Both the position numbers and the translations under genes were made by a program. The notes beneath the pieces were generated by a model. That model did not search any database. It saw nothing but the letters and a program-made list of their open reading frames with translations, and had not been told where the DNA came from. From NCBI RefSeq assembly GCF_013415305.1, contig NZ_JACBXU010000007.1, positions 89,655 through 153,654 on the forward strand: 64,000 bases of DNA, read 5' to 3'. How positions within the stretch are numbered: the stretch's first letter is position 1; each line of letters starts with the position of its first letter. This DNA comes from Pantoea sp. WMus005. Lineage in GTDB: Bacteria > Pseudomonadota > Gammaproteobacteria > Enterobacterales > Enterobacteriaceae. Of the stretch, positions 11,111 to 19,975 are shown piece after piece.

Positions 11111-11148
11111 AACCACTGTAGCGAGTAACGCTGCTCGCTACAGTGGTT
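11111..11148. repeat. Perfect inverted iteron pair behind repA
   Basis: AACCACTGTAGCGAG (11111-11125), 8-nt spacer, then its exact reverse complement CTCGCTACAGTGGTT (11134-11148). It can form a 15-bp hairpin 61 bp after the repA stop. It is the only place where an iteron downstream of repA keeps the upstream orientation. It may act as a repA terminator, a RepA dimer site, or both. Confidence 0.85.
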
Positions 11149-11252
11149 ATCTGAGAATCTGTAACGTTTTAATCCCCCCCTGTAATCTTCGCATAGCCGC
11201 ATTAACTAACTTTTCTACAAACACCCCTGAAAGCTTCTGGACATATTTTTTA

Positions 11253-12168
11253 CTCGCTATAGTGGTTACTCACCCGCATCAACGATGATTGCTCAAGTAA
11301 CATAGCCAGAACCAGCCTCTGTATTTACTCGCTACAGTGGTTATCCTGTTTTCTTTTAACTGATTCAGGGCTGGTCAGGCTGGGGCAGGAGAGGGTGGGC
11401 GTGTCCTGTGAGGGAAAAGCACCGTGCCAGGTTTACTCGCTATAGTGGTTGTCCGTCATGTTTATTACTCTTAAGGTGTCCGTTTCGTGGTATCCCGTCG
11501 GGCATCTCACTCGCTACAGTGGTTTTCTGACCGTTTTATGACTAATGCGGTCAGTAAACAGTCAAATCGTCATACCAAAAAAGGAAATGTTCTCGCTACA
11601 GTGGTTATCAAATGGGAACAGAAAAGAGAAATCTGCTCGCTATAGTGGTTGTTATCGTTTTTATCCTGTGATGGTGCCTGCGTCGGTCTTTGTAATGTAA
11701 GTACTCACTATCATATTAAGGCCGAAAAAACGGCAAATCCTCTAAGATTATCATTTTAGACCACAAGTAAATAAATACTGGCTACAGTGGTTGATTATCA
11801 GCGACGCCGCTACTGGCAGAGATACTGATTCAACCCTGGAAAAGCGCGTCACAGAACCTCTTAACCCCGCAGCTCCCGCATAAAAGGCGGCAATTTTAGG
11901 GTGAGCCTGCTTTCACGCTAAGCTTACTCGCTATAGTGGTTGGTGTAAGAGTAAGCAGCCCAATTACCCTATGAATCAGGTTTATGAAGAGTGCCGCTCT
12001 TTGTTACCTGCTTCGGCTACTCGCTATAGTGGTTATAGGCAGCATGTAAAGCCCATTTCACTCGCTACAGTGGATAGCTATTCCATTTTGATAATTCAGG
12101 GATGAACGGTGACCGCGTAACGGCTCTTCACAGTAGTTAACCAGGTAAATTTACTCGCTATAGTGGTT
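11253..12168 (-). repeat. Scattered incA-like array of eleven inverted iterons
   Basis: CTCGCTATAGTGGTT or CTCGCTACAGTGGTT copies start at 11253, 11328, 11436, 11510, 11592, 11636, 11778 (one mismatch), 11927, 12020, 12061 (one mismatch) and 12154. All are opposite to the origin iterons. Spacing varies from 41 to 149 bp, unlike the tight spacing in the origin. Such loci titrate Rep and handcuff to the origin to control copy number (P1 incA, F incC). No gene is visible between 11050 and 12372. Confidence 0.88.
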
Positions 12169-12372
12169 ACCAGAAAATACTGGCAGAGTTGTCCGGAGCC
12201 AGAAGAAAATAGCTGCCACGCAGCGTTACCGGCGTTTGATGAGCAGAACAGGTTGAGATGAACATGGCGGGGGAGGGCATATATTGTGGGATGGTTCGGC
12301 TGCCGCTCTGTATCGCTGAACAGGCAAGCCCGAAAGCGGCAGCTCATCGGCATGCCGCTTAATTACCGTTCG

Positions 12373-13560
12373 TTACATTGCCTCCCGGTATTCCGGCCAG
12401 GCGACCGATTGTGCTTCGTAGCGACCTGCTGCGGCAAAGAGCGTGCCCTGGAAATTGATCACACCGGCGGCCTCCAGCCACATCCACTCTTCGGCCTGTA
12501 CGATCCCTGCCGCAATGACAGTGATTTCCAGCGCTGAACAGCATTTGATAATCGCCTGCACCACCGCCTGCTTTGGCCCGCTGCGATGCACATCGCGTGT
12601 GATACCGGCATCGATGCGAATGCGGTCGGGCTGAATATACGTCAGCAATGACAATCCTGCTGAACCGTCACCGAAATTGTCAATCGACAGGCTGATTCCG
12701 ACCGCTTTCAGCATGCGTACCGCTTCCGAGAAAGCGTCCAGCTGCGAGATTACCGCTGTTTCACTTACGCCAATAACGACCTGTTCGGGAACCAGCCCCG
12801 CCTGCAGAATGGCAGACACAATCTGATCGACGGCATCGGGCACTACCACCAGCACCATCGGCAGCAGGCTAACGTAGAGGGTCATACCATCCGGGCAGAC
12901 CAGGCCAGCATGGGCAAACGTCTTTTTCACGGTTTCCAGATCGTTAACATAAAGCTGATCGCCCAGGGATTCGTCGGCTGGCGCGGGCCGCAGAGTGGTC
13001 GCTTCAATCGCAGTAACCTGACGCGCGAGGGGATCCACAACCGGGCGGAAGCTGACGCCTTCCGTTTCAGGGCGGGAGTTCGGCACATCATTGTGTTCAG
13101 AAATAAACTCCCAGTAACCCGGCGGAAGAACTTCGTAGTAATTCTCTTTCTCGCGGGACTCCACAAACGTGCGCAGGAATTGCAGTGCCCGATCATCATA
13201 GGTCAGGCGGTATTTCGACGTTCCTTTATCCAGCACCGCCTGAAGCAGCGATGAGCGATCGTGTTCACGCAGGTCGAAGAGTTCCATACCCGCATTACCA
13301 AAGCGGCGGTAGGGGGCGTAGTCGCGCATCAATTCCACCACATTATGGTGTCGCCGATCCGCACAGATTCGCTGATAGACCGCCTGAATGCCCGCTTCTG
13401 GTCCTTCAAGCAGCTGAAAGAAATGGGTACCGTTAAATAACAGGATCCCTGTCACGTCGTTAGCTGCATTAATTTTGCTGGCATTGTCGACCATTCCGGG
13501 CACGGTTTTGATGGAAAAGTCATCTGAAATATGGCTGCGATATATTATGGTGGTCAGCAT
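12373..13560 (-). CDS. bluF: BLUF photoreceptor with degenerate EAL domain (BluF/YcgF type)
   Basis: Blue-light sensor with 395 residues. The N-terminal BLUF domain binds FAD and keeps the key residues Tyr7 (IIYRS), Asn31 and Gln49 (HFFQLLEG). The C-terminal EAL domain has lost catalytic residues: AIEATTLR replaces the EAL motif, SIDNFGDG replaces DDFG, and AAGIV stands where EGV is expected. As with E. coli BluF, it should not cleave c-di-GMP but act by light-dependent protein contact, there with the MerR-type BluR (family knowledge). No bluR-like gene is seen nearby. The start was chosen so Tyr7 aligns with BluF; an upstream in-frame start at 13602 is less likely. Confidence 0.9.
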   Translation of the reverse strand: MLTTIIYRSHISDDFSIKTVPGMVDNASKINAANDVTGILLFNGTHFFQLLEGPEAGIQAVYQRICADRRHHNVVELMRDYAPYRRFGNAGMELFDLREHDRSSLLQAVLDKGTSKYRLTYDDRALQFLRTFVESREKENYYEVLPPGYWEFISEHNDVPNSRPETEGVSFRPVVDPLARQVTAIEATTLRPAPADESLGDQLYVNDLETVKKTFAHAGLVCPDGMTLYVSLLPMVLVVVPDAVDQIVSAILQAGLVPEQVVIGVSETAVISQLDAFSEAVRMLKAVGISLSIDNFGDGSAGLSLLTYIQPDRIRIDAGITRDVHRSGPKQAVVQAIIKCCSALEITVIAAGIVQAEEWMWLEAAGVINFQGTLFAAAGRYEAQSVAWPEYREAM

Positions 13561-13747
13561 GTGCAGCTCCGCTTTATATGATTGTTGTGGACACGCTAAC
13601 ATTGTTTAAAAAATGTTTCATCTCTCCTTATTCACTGCCGCACAGACTGCACCAGCGCAGGTGGCAGTAAGCGAAGCGGCTAATCTGCGAAACAGTTTGC
13701 AGGCTAGAAAATAATCCCGGCTGATGAAATTATGCCTGCTGCACAAT

Positions 13748-13772
13748 AAAAAAGGCCGCCGTTATGGCAGCC
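13748..13772 (-). terminator. Terminator after the DUF1471 gene
   Basis: Stem GGCTGCC / GGCGGCC (one G-T pair) with a 5-nt loop, followed on the minus strand by TTTTTT. It ends 24 bp after the stop at 13796. Confidence 0.75.
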
Positions 13773-13795
13773 TCATCACAGTAAAACGATAAACG

Positions 13796-14002
13796 TTATT
13801 TAATCAGCTCAGCAGAGATATAAGCACGATTATCAACACGTGCACCGATGATTTTATAGGATGCGCCAGCATCTTTGGCTTGCGCCGCAACTTTCGCTTC
13901 AGCAGCATCCAGTGTCGAAGCGGTAGCTGTGATGCTCCCGGCAAAACTACCGAAAGAAACCATTAGTGCAGTAAGAGCAACGAAAGTTTTGATGGATTTC
14001 AT
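13796..14002 (-). CDS. Small periplasmic DUF1471 (BhsA/YhcN-type) stress protein
   Basis: Protein of 68 residues from ATG 14002. A signal peptide (MKSIKTFVALTALMVSFGSFA) is followed by a single DUF1471 domain: SITATASTLDAAEAKVAAQAKDAGASYKI in outline, ending in an alternating strand (AYISAELIK). Members of this family (BhsA, McbA, YhcN) are secreted and affect biofilm, copper, acid or peroxide tolerance; I cannot say which applies. An in-frame start at 14074 would put 24 residues before the signal peptide and is unlikely. A monocistronic unit is suggested by its own terminator. Confidence 0.85.
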   Translation of the reverse strand: MKSIKTFVALTALMVSFGSFAGSITATASTLDAAEAKVAAQAKDAGASYKIIGARVDNRAYISAELIK

Positions 14003-14165
14003 AGTCAATTTCTCAGCTTTTTTATTCAGAGAGAGGCGTGCTGCCTCGATGGAATGAATCATAGGCGCGATCATGCCGAACTGAAATAGCTAAGTTTTGC
14101 TGAAATAAGTCAAATATTTTGAACTAATAAAATGAGAGTGCCTGTCTTGATCTAAGAGATGAGAG

Positions 14166-14187
14166 CGCGATCTGATATCAGATCGCG
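14166..14187. repeat. 22-bp perfect palindrome
   Basis: Arm CGCGATCTGAT is followed directly by its complement ATCAGATCGCG, with no spacer. It sits 11 bp after the stop of the GAF-GGDEF-EAL gene. There is no U-tract on either strand, so it could be a protein-binding site or a weak terminator hairpin. Confidence 0.6.
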
Positions 14188-14198
14188 TTCACGCCGCT

Positions 14199-15983
14199 TT
14201 AATGACACTCGCCACGCAGTTTCCAGTGAAGCCAGTGATCCAGTGCTTCCTCTCTAAGCGGCTTAGAATAGAAATAGCCCTGAGCCTGATCGCAGCCATA
14301 CTCTGTCAGAGAGGTCACGGCATCCGGACTCTCGACGCCTTCTGCCACGACGGTATAGTCCAGCTCTTTGAGCATAGCGATAATGCTGCGGGCAATGATG
14401 CGTGAAGCAGTATCTGAGGAAAGCTCACTGATCAGGGTACGATCCAGCTTAATCACATCCAGCGGCATACGACGCAGATAACTGATATTGCTGTAGCCAG
14501 TGCCAAAATCATCGAGTGAAATGGTGAATCCTCTCTCTCTGAGCATTTCCAGTCCGCGCAGGGCGGTCGGGCTTTCAAGGATACGTTCTGTTTCCAGGCA
14601 TTCGATTCCCAGCAAAGAGGTAGGCAGCTTAGACCTGGCCATCTTACTTTCCAGTGCAGAAGCAAAGCCTTCACGCGCAAAATCGCGTACGCTGACGTTT
14701 ATCGTTAGTGGCAACTGGATGCAGTTATTACGCAGACGGCTGAGGCGTTCCACGGCCTGATCGATAATCCAGGCGGTCAGCACAGAGAGCAGATCGGTCT
14801 GTTCAGCGAGGGGGATAAACGCGCCAGGAGAGAGCTCGCCCCGGCTGGGATGTTGCCAGCGGATAAGCGCTTCCAGACCCACCGGCTTACCACTGTGCAG
14901 ACAAATTTTTGGCTGATACACCATATAGAGCCCACTGTTTTCCTGTAACGCCTTTTTCAGATCGGTCATCAGCATGAAATCTTCAGAACGCTGGGTTTCT
15001 GCCTCGGCGTCAAAACGCTGAGAGGGCAGCCCGCGCCCGACCGCATCATTCAGTGCACTGACTGCACGACGTAATATTTCAGACGCTGGCATGCTGCCCG
15101 CAACAAAGCCAGCTTCACCGGTATGGGGCGTCAGTGCGACCGAAAGACCATCGTCCATGTCTGCACTAATCCCTTCCAGACGACCGGCTACCCAGGCTGC
15201 ACTGAGTCGGCTATCCGCCCGGGTCAGGATGGCAAACCGGCCCGTGGCCACCGTATAGATCATCTCCCCAACCGCCGGACGCAGGCGCAGCGGCAGCAGC
15301 GTGGCCATATCTTTCAGCAGACTCTCGACCGGCGTCATTCCCATAGTGCGTGCCAGCTCGTAAGCACGTGACATATCGATGCAGTCAATCAGAACGAGAC
15401 GGCGTGGCGTGGTATCGCCGGCCACGGCCAGATACTGTAAATCCCGTATCAGGCGCTGACGGTTAGGCAGCCCGGTCACCGGATCGGTGAATCCTGCCGC
15501 ATGCCAGGCTTCCAGGAAGGACATCACCAGCGTGGAGAGCAGCGTGAGTGTCGTCACCTGATCACTGGCAAATGCCTGTGGCTGGGTGTCGGTCACACAG
15601 AGCGTGCCCAGAATAATACCGTCGCGGGTTTTAAGTGGCACACCGGCATAAAATCGAATAAAGGGAGAGCCGGTGATCAAAGGATGCGTGACAAAACGCG
15701 CATCATGATACGTATCAGGGACGATTACAGCGCTGTCACTGTCAACTACGTGGCGACAAAGTGAATCTGCGCGGGTTGAGCGTTGCAGATCAAAATTGTG
15801 TGACGCGCGTACGGTCTGAAACTCATCATCCAGCACTGAGATAAAGCTGCCGGGAATACCCAGAGCCTGACTGGCTAAGCGGACAAACTTTCGCAGAACT
15901 TCATCGCGGCTTTCATCCGGGTCACGCAGCGCCTGTAAAGCGCGGCTTCGGCGTTCGTTGTCGCCGTTGAGATTGTTAAGCAT
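14199..15983 (-). CDS. GAF-GGDEF-EAL protein, probable c-di-GMP phosphodiesterase
   Basis: Soluble three-domain signalling protein with 594 residues. A GAF domain spans about 25-165 (SFISVLDDEFQTVRA; GTLCVTDTQP). A GGDEF domain spans about 175-320 and has lost its signature (ATGRFAIL where GGDEF should be), so it is probably regulatory. The EAL domain (about 335-590) keeps EALIRW, NVSVRDF, DDFGTGYSN, KLDRTL, EGVES and QGYFYSKPL, so it should hydrolyse c-di-GMP. It sits between two BLUF-EAL genes, all on the minus strand but well separated, so it is likely independently transcribed. The ligand of the GAF domain is not visible. Confidence 0.92.
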   Translation of the reverse strand: MLNNLNGDNERRSRALQALRDPDESRDEVLRKFVRLASQALGIPGSFISVLDDEFQTVRASHNFDLQRSTRADSLCRHVVDSDSAVIVPDTYHDARFVTHPLITGSPFIRFYAGVPLKTRDGIILGTLCVTDTQPQAFASDQVTTLTLLSTLVMSFLEAWHAAGFTDPVTGLPNRQRLIRDLQYLAVAGDTTPRRLVLIDCIDMSRAYELARTMGMTPVESLLKDMATLLPLRLRPAVGEMIYTVATGRFAILTRADSRLSAAWVAGRLEGISADMDDGLSVALTPHTGEAGFVAGSMPASEILRRAVSALNDAVGRGLPSQRFDAEAETQRSEDFMLMTDLKKALQENSGLYMVYQPKICLHSGKPVGLEALIRWQHPSRGELSPGAFIPLAEQTDLLSVLTAWIIDQAVERLSRLRNNCIQLPLTINVSVRDFAREGFASALESKMARSKLPTSLLGIECLETERILESPTALRGLEMLRERGFTISLDDFGTGYSNISYLRRMPLDVIKLDRTLISELSSDTASRIIARSIIAMLKELDYTVVAEGVESPDAVTSLTEYGCDQAQGYFYSKPLREEALDHWLHWKLRGECH

Positions 15984-16505
15984 GTGTGTAGAACCCCCGC
16001 ACCGTTTGATTACGGAGCGAAAAAAGAAAACTGTCCGGAGCGAAATGTGATTCGGGCGGCAGGAAATATAGTGTGATTTTTATTTTCATGCTGATGATAA
16101 GTGACTATGCGGCGGGTGTCTCTTAATATTTTCTTTAACGCATTAAAGGCGTGTTTACGATTCGAAAATTTAATCGAAGAGGTGAGGTTTATTTACATTT
16201 ATTCATTTTATATAGGCATGAGCAGATTTTTCAGAAGGCGGTTAATGATGACTCTCCGTCAGGAGATGAATAAACATTCAGGATAGTTAATATTATTTCT
16301 AAGTCAGTTTTACTGGGAAAAGAGGCGGCTCTTTGAGATTAGATTGTTACTGCAAACTCAGGCGGCAGGTAAACTATTAAAATGCAAAGCAAAAGCAGGG
16401 AAGTGGCGCAGAACGGCAGATATGACCTGTCAGCATACTTTTGACTGATGCAGGCCCATCCACCGCGACGCTGGCGGTTATCCAGCGCTTCAGCCAGCAA
16501 TCAGG
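15984..16505. other. Intergenic stretch without recognisable genes
   Basis: Contains the upstream region of the GAF-GGDEF-EAL gene and AT-rich DNA. A 61-codon frame on the plus strand (16101-16286) lacks a good ribosome-binding site and family resemblance. Nothing else seen. Confidence 0.4.
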
Positions 16506-16730
16506 TTAACCTTTAATGCCGTTTGATGCCTGAGTCGGGCGACGTGGCGGCGGGTTTTGCTCAAGCCAGTCCCGGACCTGTTCAGTTGTCGGGCCTCGCT
16601 CGCGGATGGCGCGCGTCAGCCTTTCCTGGGTCGTCCTCAGTTCCTGGGTCCAGTAGGTAATTTGCCACTGTTCACGAATTTCCACCTGCGACAGATCGTC
16701 TGGCGAACGACGCTGGATAGGATTTTTCAT
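16506..16730 (-). CDS. DUF3606 family small protein
   Basis: Small soluble protein of 74 residues. It shows the DUF3606 layout: RRSPDDLSQVEIREQWQ, then YWTQELRTTQERLTRAIRE and GPTTEQVRDWL, ending in a proline-rich tail. The family is widespread in proteobacteria, often on plasmids and near stress genes, with no established function. A GAGG-like Shine-Dalgarno (reverse of CCTCCTCT) lies before ATG 16730. It stands alone, with 250 bp or more on either side. Confidence 0.82.
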   Translation of the reverse strand: MKNPIQRRSPDDLSQVEIREQWQITYWTQELRTTQERLTRAIRERGPTTEQVRDWLEQNPPPRRPTQASNGIKG

Positions 16731-17099
16731 TTATTATCCTCCTCTGGTTTCAATGATGCAGCCTGAAGAACAACCTCAGACTAAACATCTATCCTGATGA
16801 AGAAAGGAGCAGTGAGGTAGCGGATTAATCCCTGAATCATCCTTAAGGCAAATATCAGGATAATTCCTGGCGCGGCGAATAAGGCACTCTAAGGAAATAG
16901 AAAAGTCGCCATCAGGACGAAATATACCGCTTCGCTTATAAAAAACCAGGCATAAATGTTCAGTCTGAAATTTGACAATTATGCAAAATAGTCAATTATT
17001 CTGTGGTCTTGTCATCCTTATTACTTTCTGGTCGCTTCGCTTTTATTGATCGCGAAGCGCTGTGCTTTTGCATTTTCATCATGTTGAAGGAGTCTTTGT
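16731..17099. other. Intergenic stretch before the Xre-like gene
   Basis: AT-rich and without frames having start signals. The divergent promoters of the DUF3606 and Xre-like genes must lie here, but I cannot place their -35/-10 boxes with confidence. Confidence 0.35.
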
Positions 17100-17339
17100 T
17101 TGGTTAATCGTCCCCCCCAGTCGCCTGTGATTGTCCAGAGTAACGTGCGTGAACTTCGCCTTGCCGCCGGGCTGTCACAGCAGAGCGCTGCTGAGCGTTT
17201 TGACCTAAGCCTGAGAGTCTGGCAAACCAAAGAAGCCGCAGGTAATCCTACATTGCTAAGTCAGGGTGAATATGAGTTGCTGTTATTACTGGCTGGCCGT
17301 CATCCTCATTTCATTCTTACACCCCAGAGCAAAAAATAG
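17100..17339 (+). CDS. Small Xre-like helix-turn-helix protein
   Basis: 79 residues with a TTG start preceded at the right distance by AAGGAG (17087-17092), which supports translation. The segment VRELRLAAGLSQQSAAERFDLSLRVWQTKE resembles the Xre/Cro helix-turn-helix in outline. The rest (YELLLLLAGRHPHFIL) resembles YiaG/antitoxin-type transcription factors. Its target is unknown; its neighbours are a DUF3606 gene and hsp20. It could be an orphan regulator or antitoxin, but no toxin-like frame adjoins it. Confidence 0.7.
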   Translation: MVNRPPQSPVIVQSNVRELRLAAGLSQQSAAERFDLSLRVWQTKEAAGNPTLLSQGEYELLLLLAGRHPHFILTPQSKK

Positions 17340-17416
17340 CGGCTGCGTTAATGCCATGAGATTAATTTAACGGGTAAGCGGCTGTCAGATAACGCTAAAA
17401 AAATTTTATTTCCCGA

Positions 17417-17445
17417 CTTGAAAGATGAGATCTGCTCCCTATTTA
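17417..17445 (+). promoter_or_regulatory. Sigma-32 heat-shock promoter of hsp20
   Basis: -35 CTTGAAA (17417-17423), 13-bp spacer, -10 CCCTATTTA (17437-17445). This matches CTTGAAA-N13-CCCCATNTA with one mismatch. It leaves a leader of about 60 nt before ATG 17515. Confidence 0.75.
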
Positions 17446-17514
17446 TGAAGATGATCGGTAATCGGATACCGGTCAGATGAACTTTTGGATGAACCTGTTC
17501 AGGAGATTATCACT

Positions 17515-18003
17515 ATGTCAGTAAAACAATTTTCCGTTTTCCCTTCGCTGGCTGATTCTGTGTTTTCAGACCGCTTTAACCGCATTGATAAATTGTTCAG
17601 TCAGCTGACTGGCGACAACCCGGTAACCAGCGCGCCTGCTTACGATCTGCAGCGCGTCGGAGACAACCGCTATACGCTGACCGTCAGCGTACCCGGCTGG
17701 AAAGAGGATGAGCTGGAGATTGAGTTACGTGGCGGACAGCTTTCTGTCGCGGGACACAGAGAAACAGCCGCCCAGGAGACGTCTGGCGAGGAACGGGAAA
17801 AGAACAGCAGCTGGATCCATCGTGGCATTTCCCGACACAATTTCCAGCTGAGCTTTTCTATTCCGGAACACATGAAGGTTACCGGCGCGACGCTGTCCGA
17901 GGGTTTACTTAACATCGATATGATCCAGGAAATACCAGAGAGCGAGAAACCGCGACGTATTCCGATTGCGATCGGCGGGCCGCGTACTCTTGAACATCAG
18001 TAA
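17515..18003 (+). CDS. Hsp20-family small heat-shock chaperone
   Basis: ATP-independent holdase with 162 residues. The alpha-crystallin domain starts near residue 45 (YDLQRVGDNRYTLTVSVPGW) and includes the conserved ELEIELRGGQLSVAGHRE and the core motif HRGISRHNFQLSFSIPEHM. A short C-terminal tail carries RRIPIAIGG, containing the I-x-I anchor. This resembles IbpA/IbpB, but the N-terminal region is more like plasmid or environmental Hsp20 proteins. ATG 17515 has AGGAG ten bases upstream; the in-frame start at 17485 has none. A sigma-32 promoter precedes it. Confidence 0.93.
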   Translation: MSVKQFSVFPSLADSVFSDRFNRIDKLFSQLTGDNPVTSAPAYDLQRVGDNRYTLTVSVPGWKEDELEIELRGGQLSVAGHRETAAQETSGEEREKNSSWIHRGISRHNFQLSFSIPEHMKVTGATLSEGLLNIDMIQEIPESEKPRRIPIAIGGPRTLEHQ

Positions 18004-18012
18004 TGTGAACAG

Positions 18013-18045
18013 GGCGGGAATGGCAGAGGCTGTTTCCGCCTTTTT
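18013..18045 (+). terminator. Terminator after hsp20
   Basis: Stem GGCGGGAA / TTTCCGCC followed by TTTTT, 10 bp after the stop codon. Confidence 0.8.
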
Positions 18046-18119
18046 CATCACTCAACTCGCCAGAGTGAGATTTCAGCATGACAGAGGATAACAAAGGGAG
18101 AGAAACGGCAGGGCAGTTA

Positions 18120-18139
18120 CCGGGCGCAGAAACGCCCGG
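18120..18139 (-). terminator. Hairpin after the CsbD-like gene
   Basis: Stem CCGGGCG / CGCCCGG with a 6-nt loop, 14 bp past the stop. There is no U-tract, so it is a weaker terminator call. Confidence 0.5.
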
Positions 18140-18153
18140 CCATGAAGAACGTG

Positions 18154-18363
18154 TTACCAGTGGTACTTGTTGGAATCTTCCCACTCTTTCACTTCTTTTT
18201 CGGCACGGTCTTTCTCGTAACCGTAGCGTTCCTGAATTTTCCCGACCAGCTGATCGCGCTTACCTTCTACCATTGTCATATCATCATCCGTAAGATCACC
18301 CCATTTTTCCTTAACCTTACCTTTGAACTGCTTCCAGTTACCGCTAATGCGATCTTCGTTCAT
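18154..18363 (-). CDS. CsbD-like stress protein (YjbJ type)
   Basis: 69 residues, almost all charged and helical, with the typical start MNEDRISGNWKQFKGKVKEK, the WGDLTDDD element and EGKRDQLVGKIQERYG. This is the full-length CsbD/YjbJ pattern. In enterobacteria YjbJ is an abundant stationary-phase and osmotic-stress protein of unknown mechanism. It is convergent with hsp20, a second stress gene. Confidence 0.9.
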   Translation of the reverse strand: MNEDRISGNWKQFKGKVKEKWGDLTDDDMTMVEGKRDQLVGKIQERYGYEKDRAEKEVKEWEDSNKYHW

Positions 18364-18536
18364 GGTGATTCTCCCAATTCCGGTTGTTATTCAGGGACCT
18401 GATGAGTATCTGTTTTGCCTGTTGGCTGTCAGATAGATCAAGCATGGCACAGCTTTTGCTTTTTGCAGCGAAGCGGTGTGAGCGGGGTCAAACTCCAGGC
18501 AAAAGGAGAGGAAAAGCGGGCTTAATTCAGTTGTAT

Positions 18537-19754
18537 TTATTCCAGGCGGCGTGCCGGCCAGCTCACGGCAGGCTGTGCGTTCAGGGCAGGGCGGGCGAAC
18601 AGAAAGCCCTGGTAATAGCGGACTCCCGCACCTTCCAGCCACAGCCACTCTTCTATTTTTTCAACCCCTTCCGCGATGACAGTAATCTCCAGCGCCTGAC
18701 AGCATTTAAGGATAGCAAGAACAATCGCCTGACGCGGGCCGCTGCGGTGAATATCGGTGATCAGCTTTCGGTCAATTTTAACTTTGTCAGGCTGGAAATC
18801 AGCTAACAGCGACAGACCCGCGAAACCAGCGCCAAAATCGTCAAGTGCCAGGCTGATTCCGGCGGCTTTTAGCTGCTGAACCGCGAACTGGAATTTGTCG
18901 AAGCGCGAGATGATCTCATCTTCGGTTACCTCAACCACGACCTGCTCGGGCTGTAATCCCTGTTGTCTGATTTGCTGGATAAGAAGATCGACCGCATCGT
19001 CGATGACCACCAGCGACATGGGCAGCAGGTTGACGGAGAGCGTCTGCTCCCGCAATCCCAAATGTCTGGCAAGCTGAAAAGCGTAGGTTTTAGAGTGCAG
19101 ATCGGCCTGGTAGCGCTCGCTTTCCTGCAACTGTGAAAAGTAGTCTGCGGGCGAGGCGCCGTGCAGACCGCGTATCAGCGCTTCGCAGGAAACAATCTGC
19201 CGATTTGCGGTATCCACGATAGGCTGGAGCGCAAATTGACAGCGCTGATCCGCTGCTGGTTGCCAGGAGGACTGAATATTCGTGGTAACAGGTGAGGTCA
19301 GCGCCCAGCTGCTGGCGGGATCGATCCCGATAAACGTCTCTTTATCCCGTCCCTCGACAAACGAACGCAGGAACTTCACGACCCGGTCATGTTTGATGCG
19401 CTCATCATTCAGGGTAACCCGCTTCAGCAGCGCATCCACTACGGTGTGCTTCTCATAGTCACGCAAATCAAACAGCGCCATTCCGGCATGGCCGAAGCGA
19501 CGGGCGGGCGCGTAATCCCGCATCAGCTCAATCAGGTTATAGTGCCGATCATCCCGGCAGATACGCTCAAATACCGCGTTAACGTTGTCAACGGTACCCT
19601 CCAGCACCTGAAAAAAGTGCTGCCCGTCATAAAGCAGGATCCCGGTCACTTTCGCCGCGGCATTTTTAATACTTGAATGCTCCACCAACGCCTTTAATCT
19701 CTCTGGCGAAACAGTATCCGAAAGCTGGCTACGGTAAATAAGGGTGGAGAGCAT
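18537..19754 (-). CDS. BLUF photoreceptor with intact EAL phosphodiesterase domain
   Basis: Blue-light sensor of 405 residues, a paralogue of the 12373-13560 protein. The BLUF domain has Tyr7, Asn31 and Gln49 at the same positions. Unlike its paralogue, the EAL domain is complete: EALIRGL, SVNLLPMS, VEVTEDE, DDFGAGFAG, KIDRKL, EGVEK and QGFLFARP. It should therefore be a light-controlled c-di-GMP phosphodiesterase. The linker between domains holds the usual BluF helix (RVVKFLRSFVEGRDKE). The annotated start aligns Tyr7 with BluF; an ATG four codons upstream is also possible. Confidence 0.9.
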   Translation of the reverse strand: MLSTLIYRSQLSDTVSPERLKALVEHSSIKNAAAKVTGILLYDGQHFFQVLEGTVDNVNAVFERICRDDRHYNLIELMRDYAPARRFGHAGMALFDLRDYEKHTVVDALLKRVTLNDERIKHDRVVKFLRSFVEGRDKETFIGIDPASSWALTSPVTTNIQSSWQPAADQRCQFALQPIVDTANRQIVSCEALIRGLHGASPADYFSQLQESERYQADLHSKTYAFQLARHLGLREQTLSVNLLPMSLVVIDDAVDLLIQQIRQQGLQPEQVVVEVTEDEIISRFDKFQFAVQQLKAAGISLALDDFGAGFAGLSLLADFQPDKVKIDRKLITDIHRSGPRQAIVLAILKCCQALEITVIAEGVEKIEEWLWLEGAGVRYYQGFLFARPALNAQPAVSWPARRLE

Positions 19755-19951
19755 AAGCAGACTCATATGGCAGAAAGTGACAGATTAACCATAACACAGA
19801 AATTTTAATGGTTAAGAGCACAACTGCGGCCGTTATATCCTTCTGCTTAAGGCATCAGTCTGACCATAGGTTCAGGGAATACTTCAGATTTTGACGATCT
19901 GCACAGCGGATCGCTTTGCGACAGGACTCGGGCGGAGAATCAGGAGAGAAT

Positions 19952-19975
19952 AAAAGCCCCCACAAAAGCGGGGGC
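19952..19975 (-). terminator. Orphan minus-strand terminator
   Basis: Stem GCCCCC / GGGGGC with an 8-nt loop and TTTTA on the minus strand. No minus-strand gene lies upstream of it up to 20982, so it may end a small RNA or a run-through transcript. Confidence 0.6.

Noticed and set aside
12096..12353. 85-codon minus-strand frame after bluF
   Set aside because: It runs through an inverted iteron and has no ribosome-binding site.
17452..17514. RNA thermometer in the hsp20 leader
   Set aside because: I looked for ROSE or fourU pairing with the AGGAG site; only a three-base stem (CCT/AGG) is visible, too weak to call.
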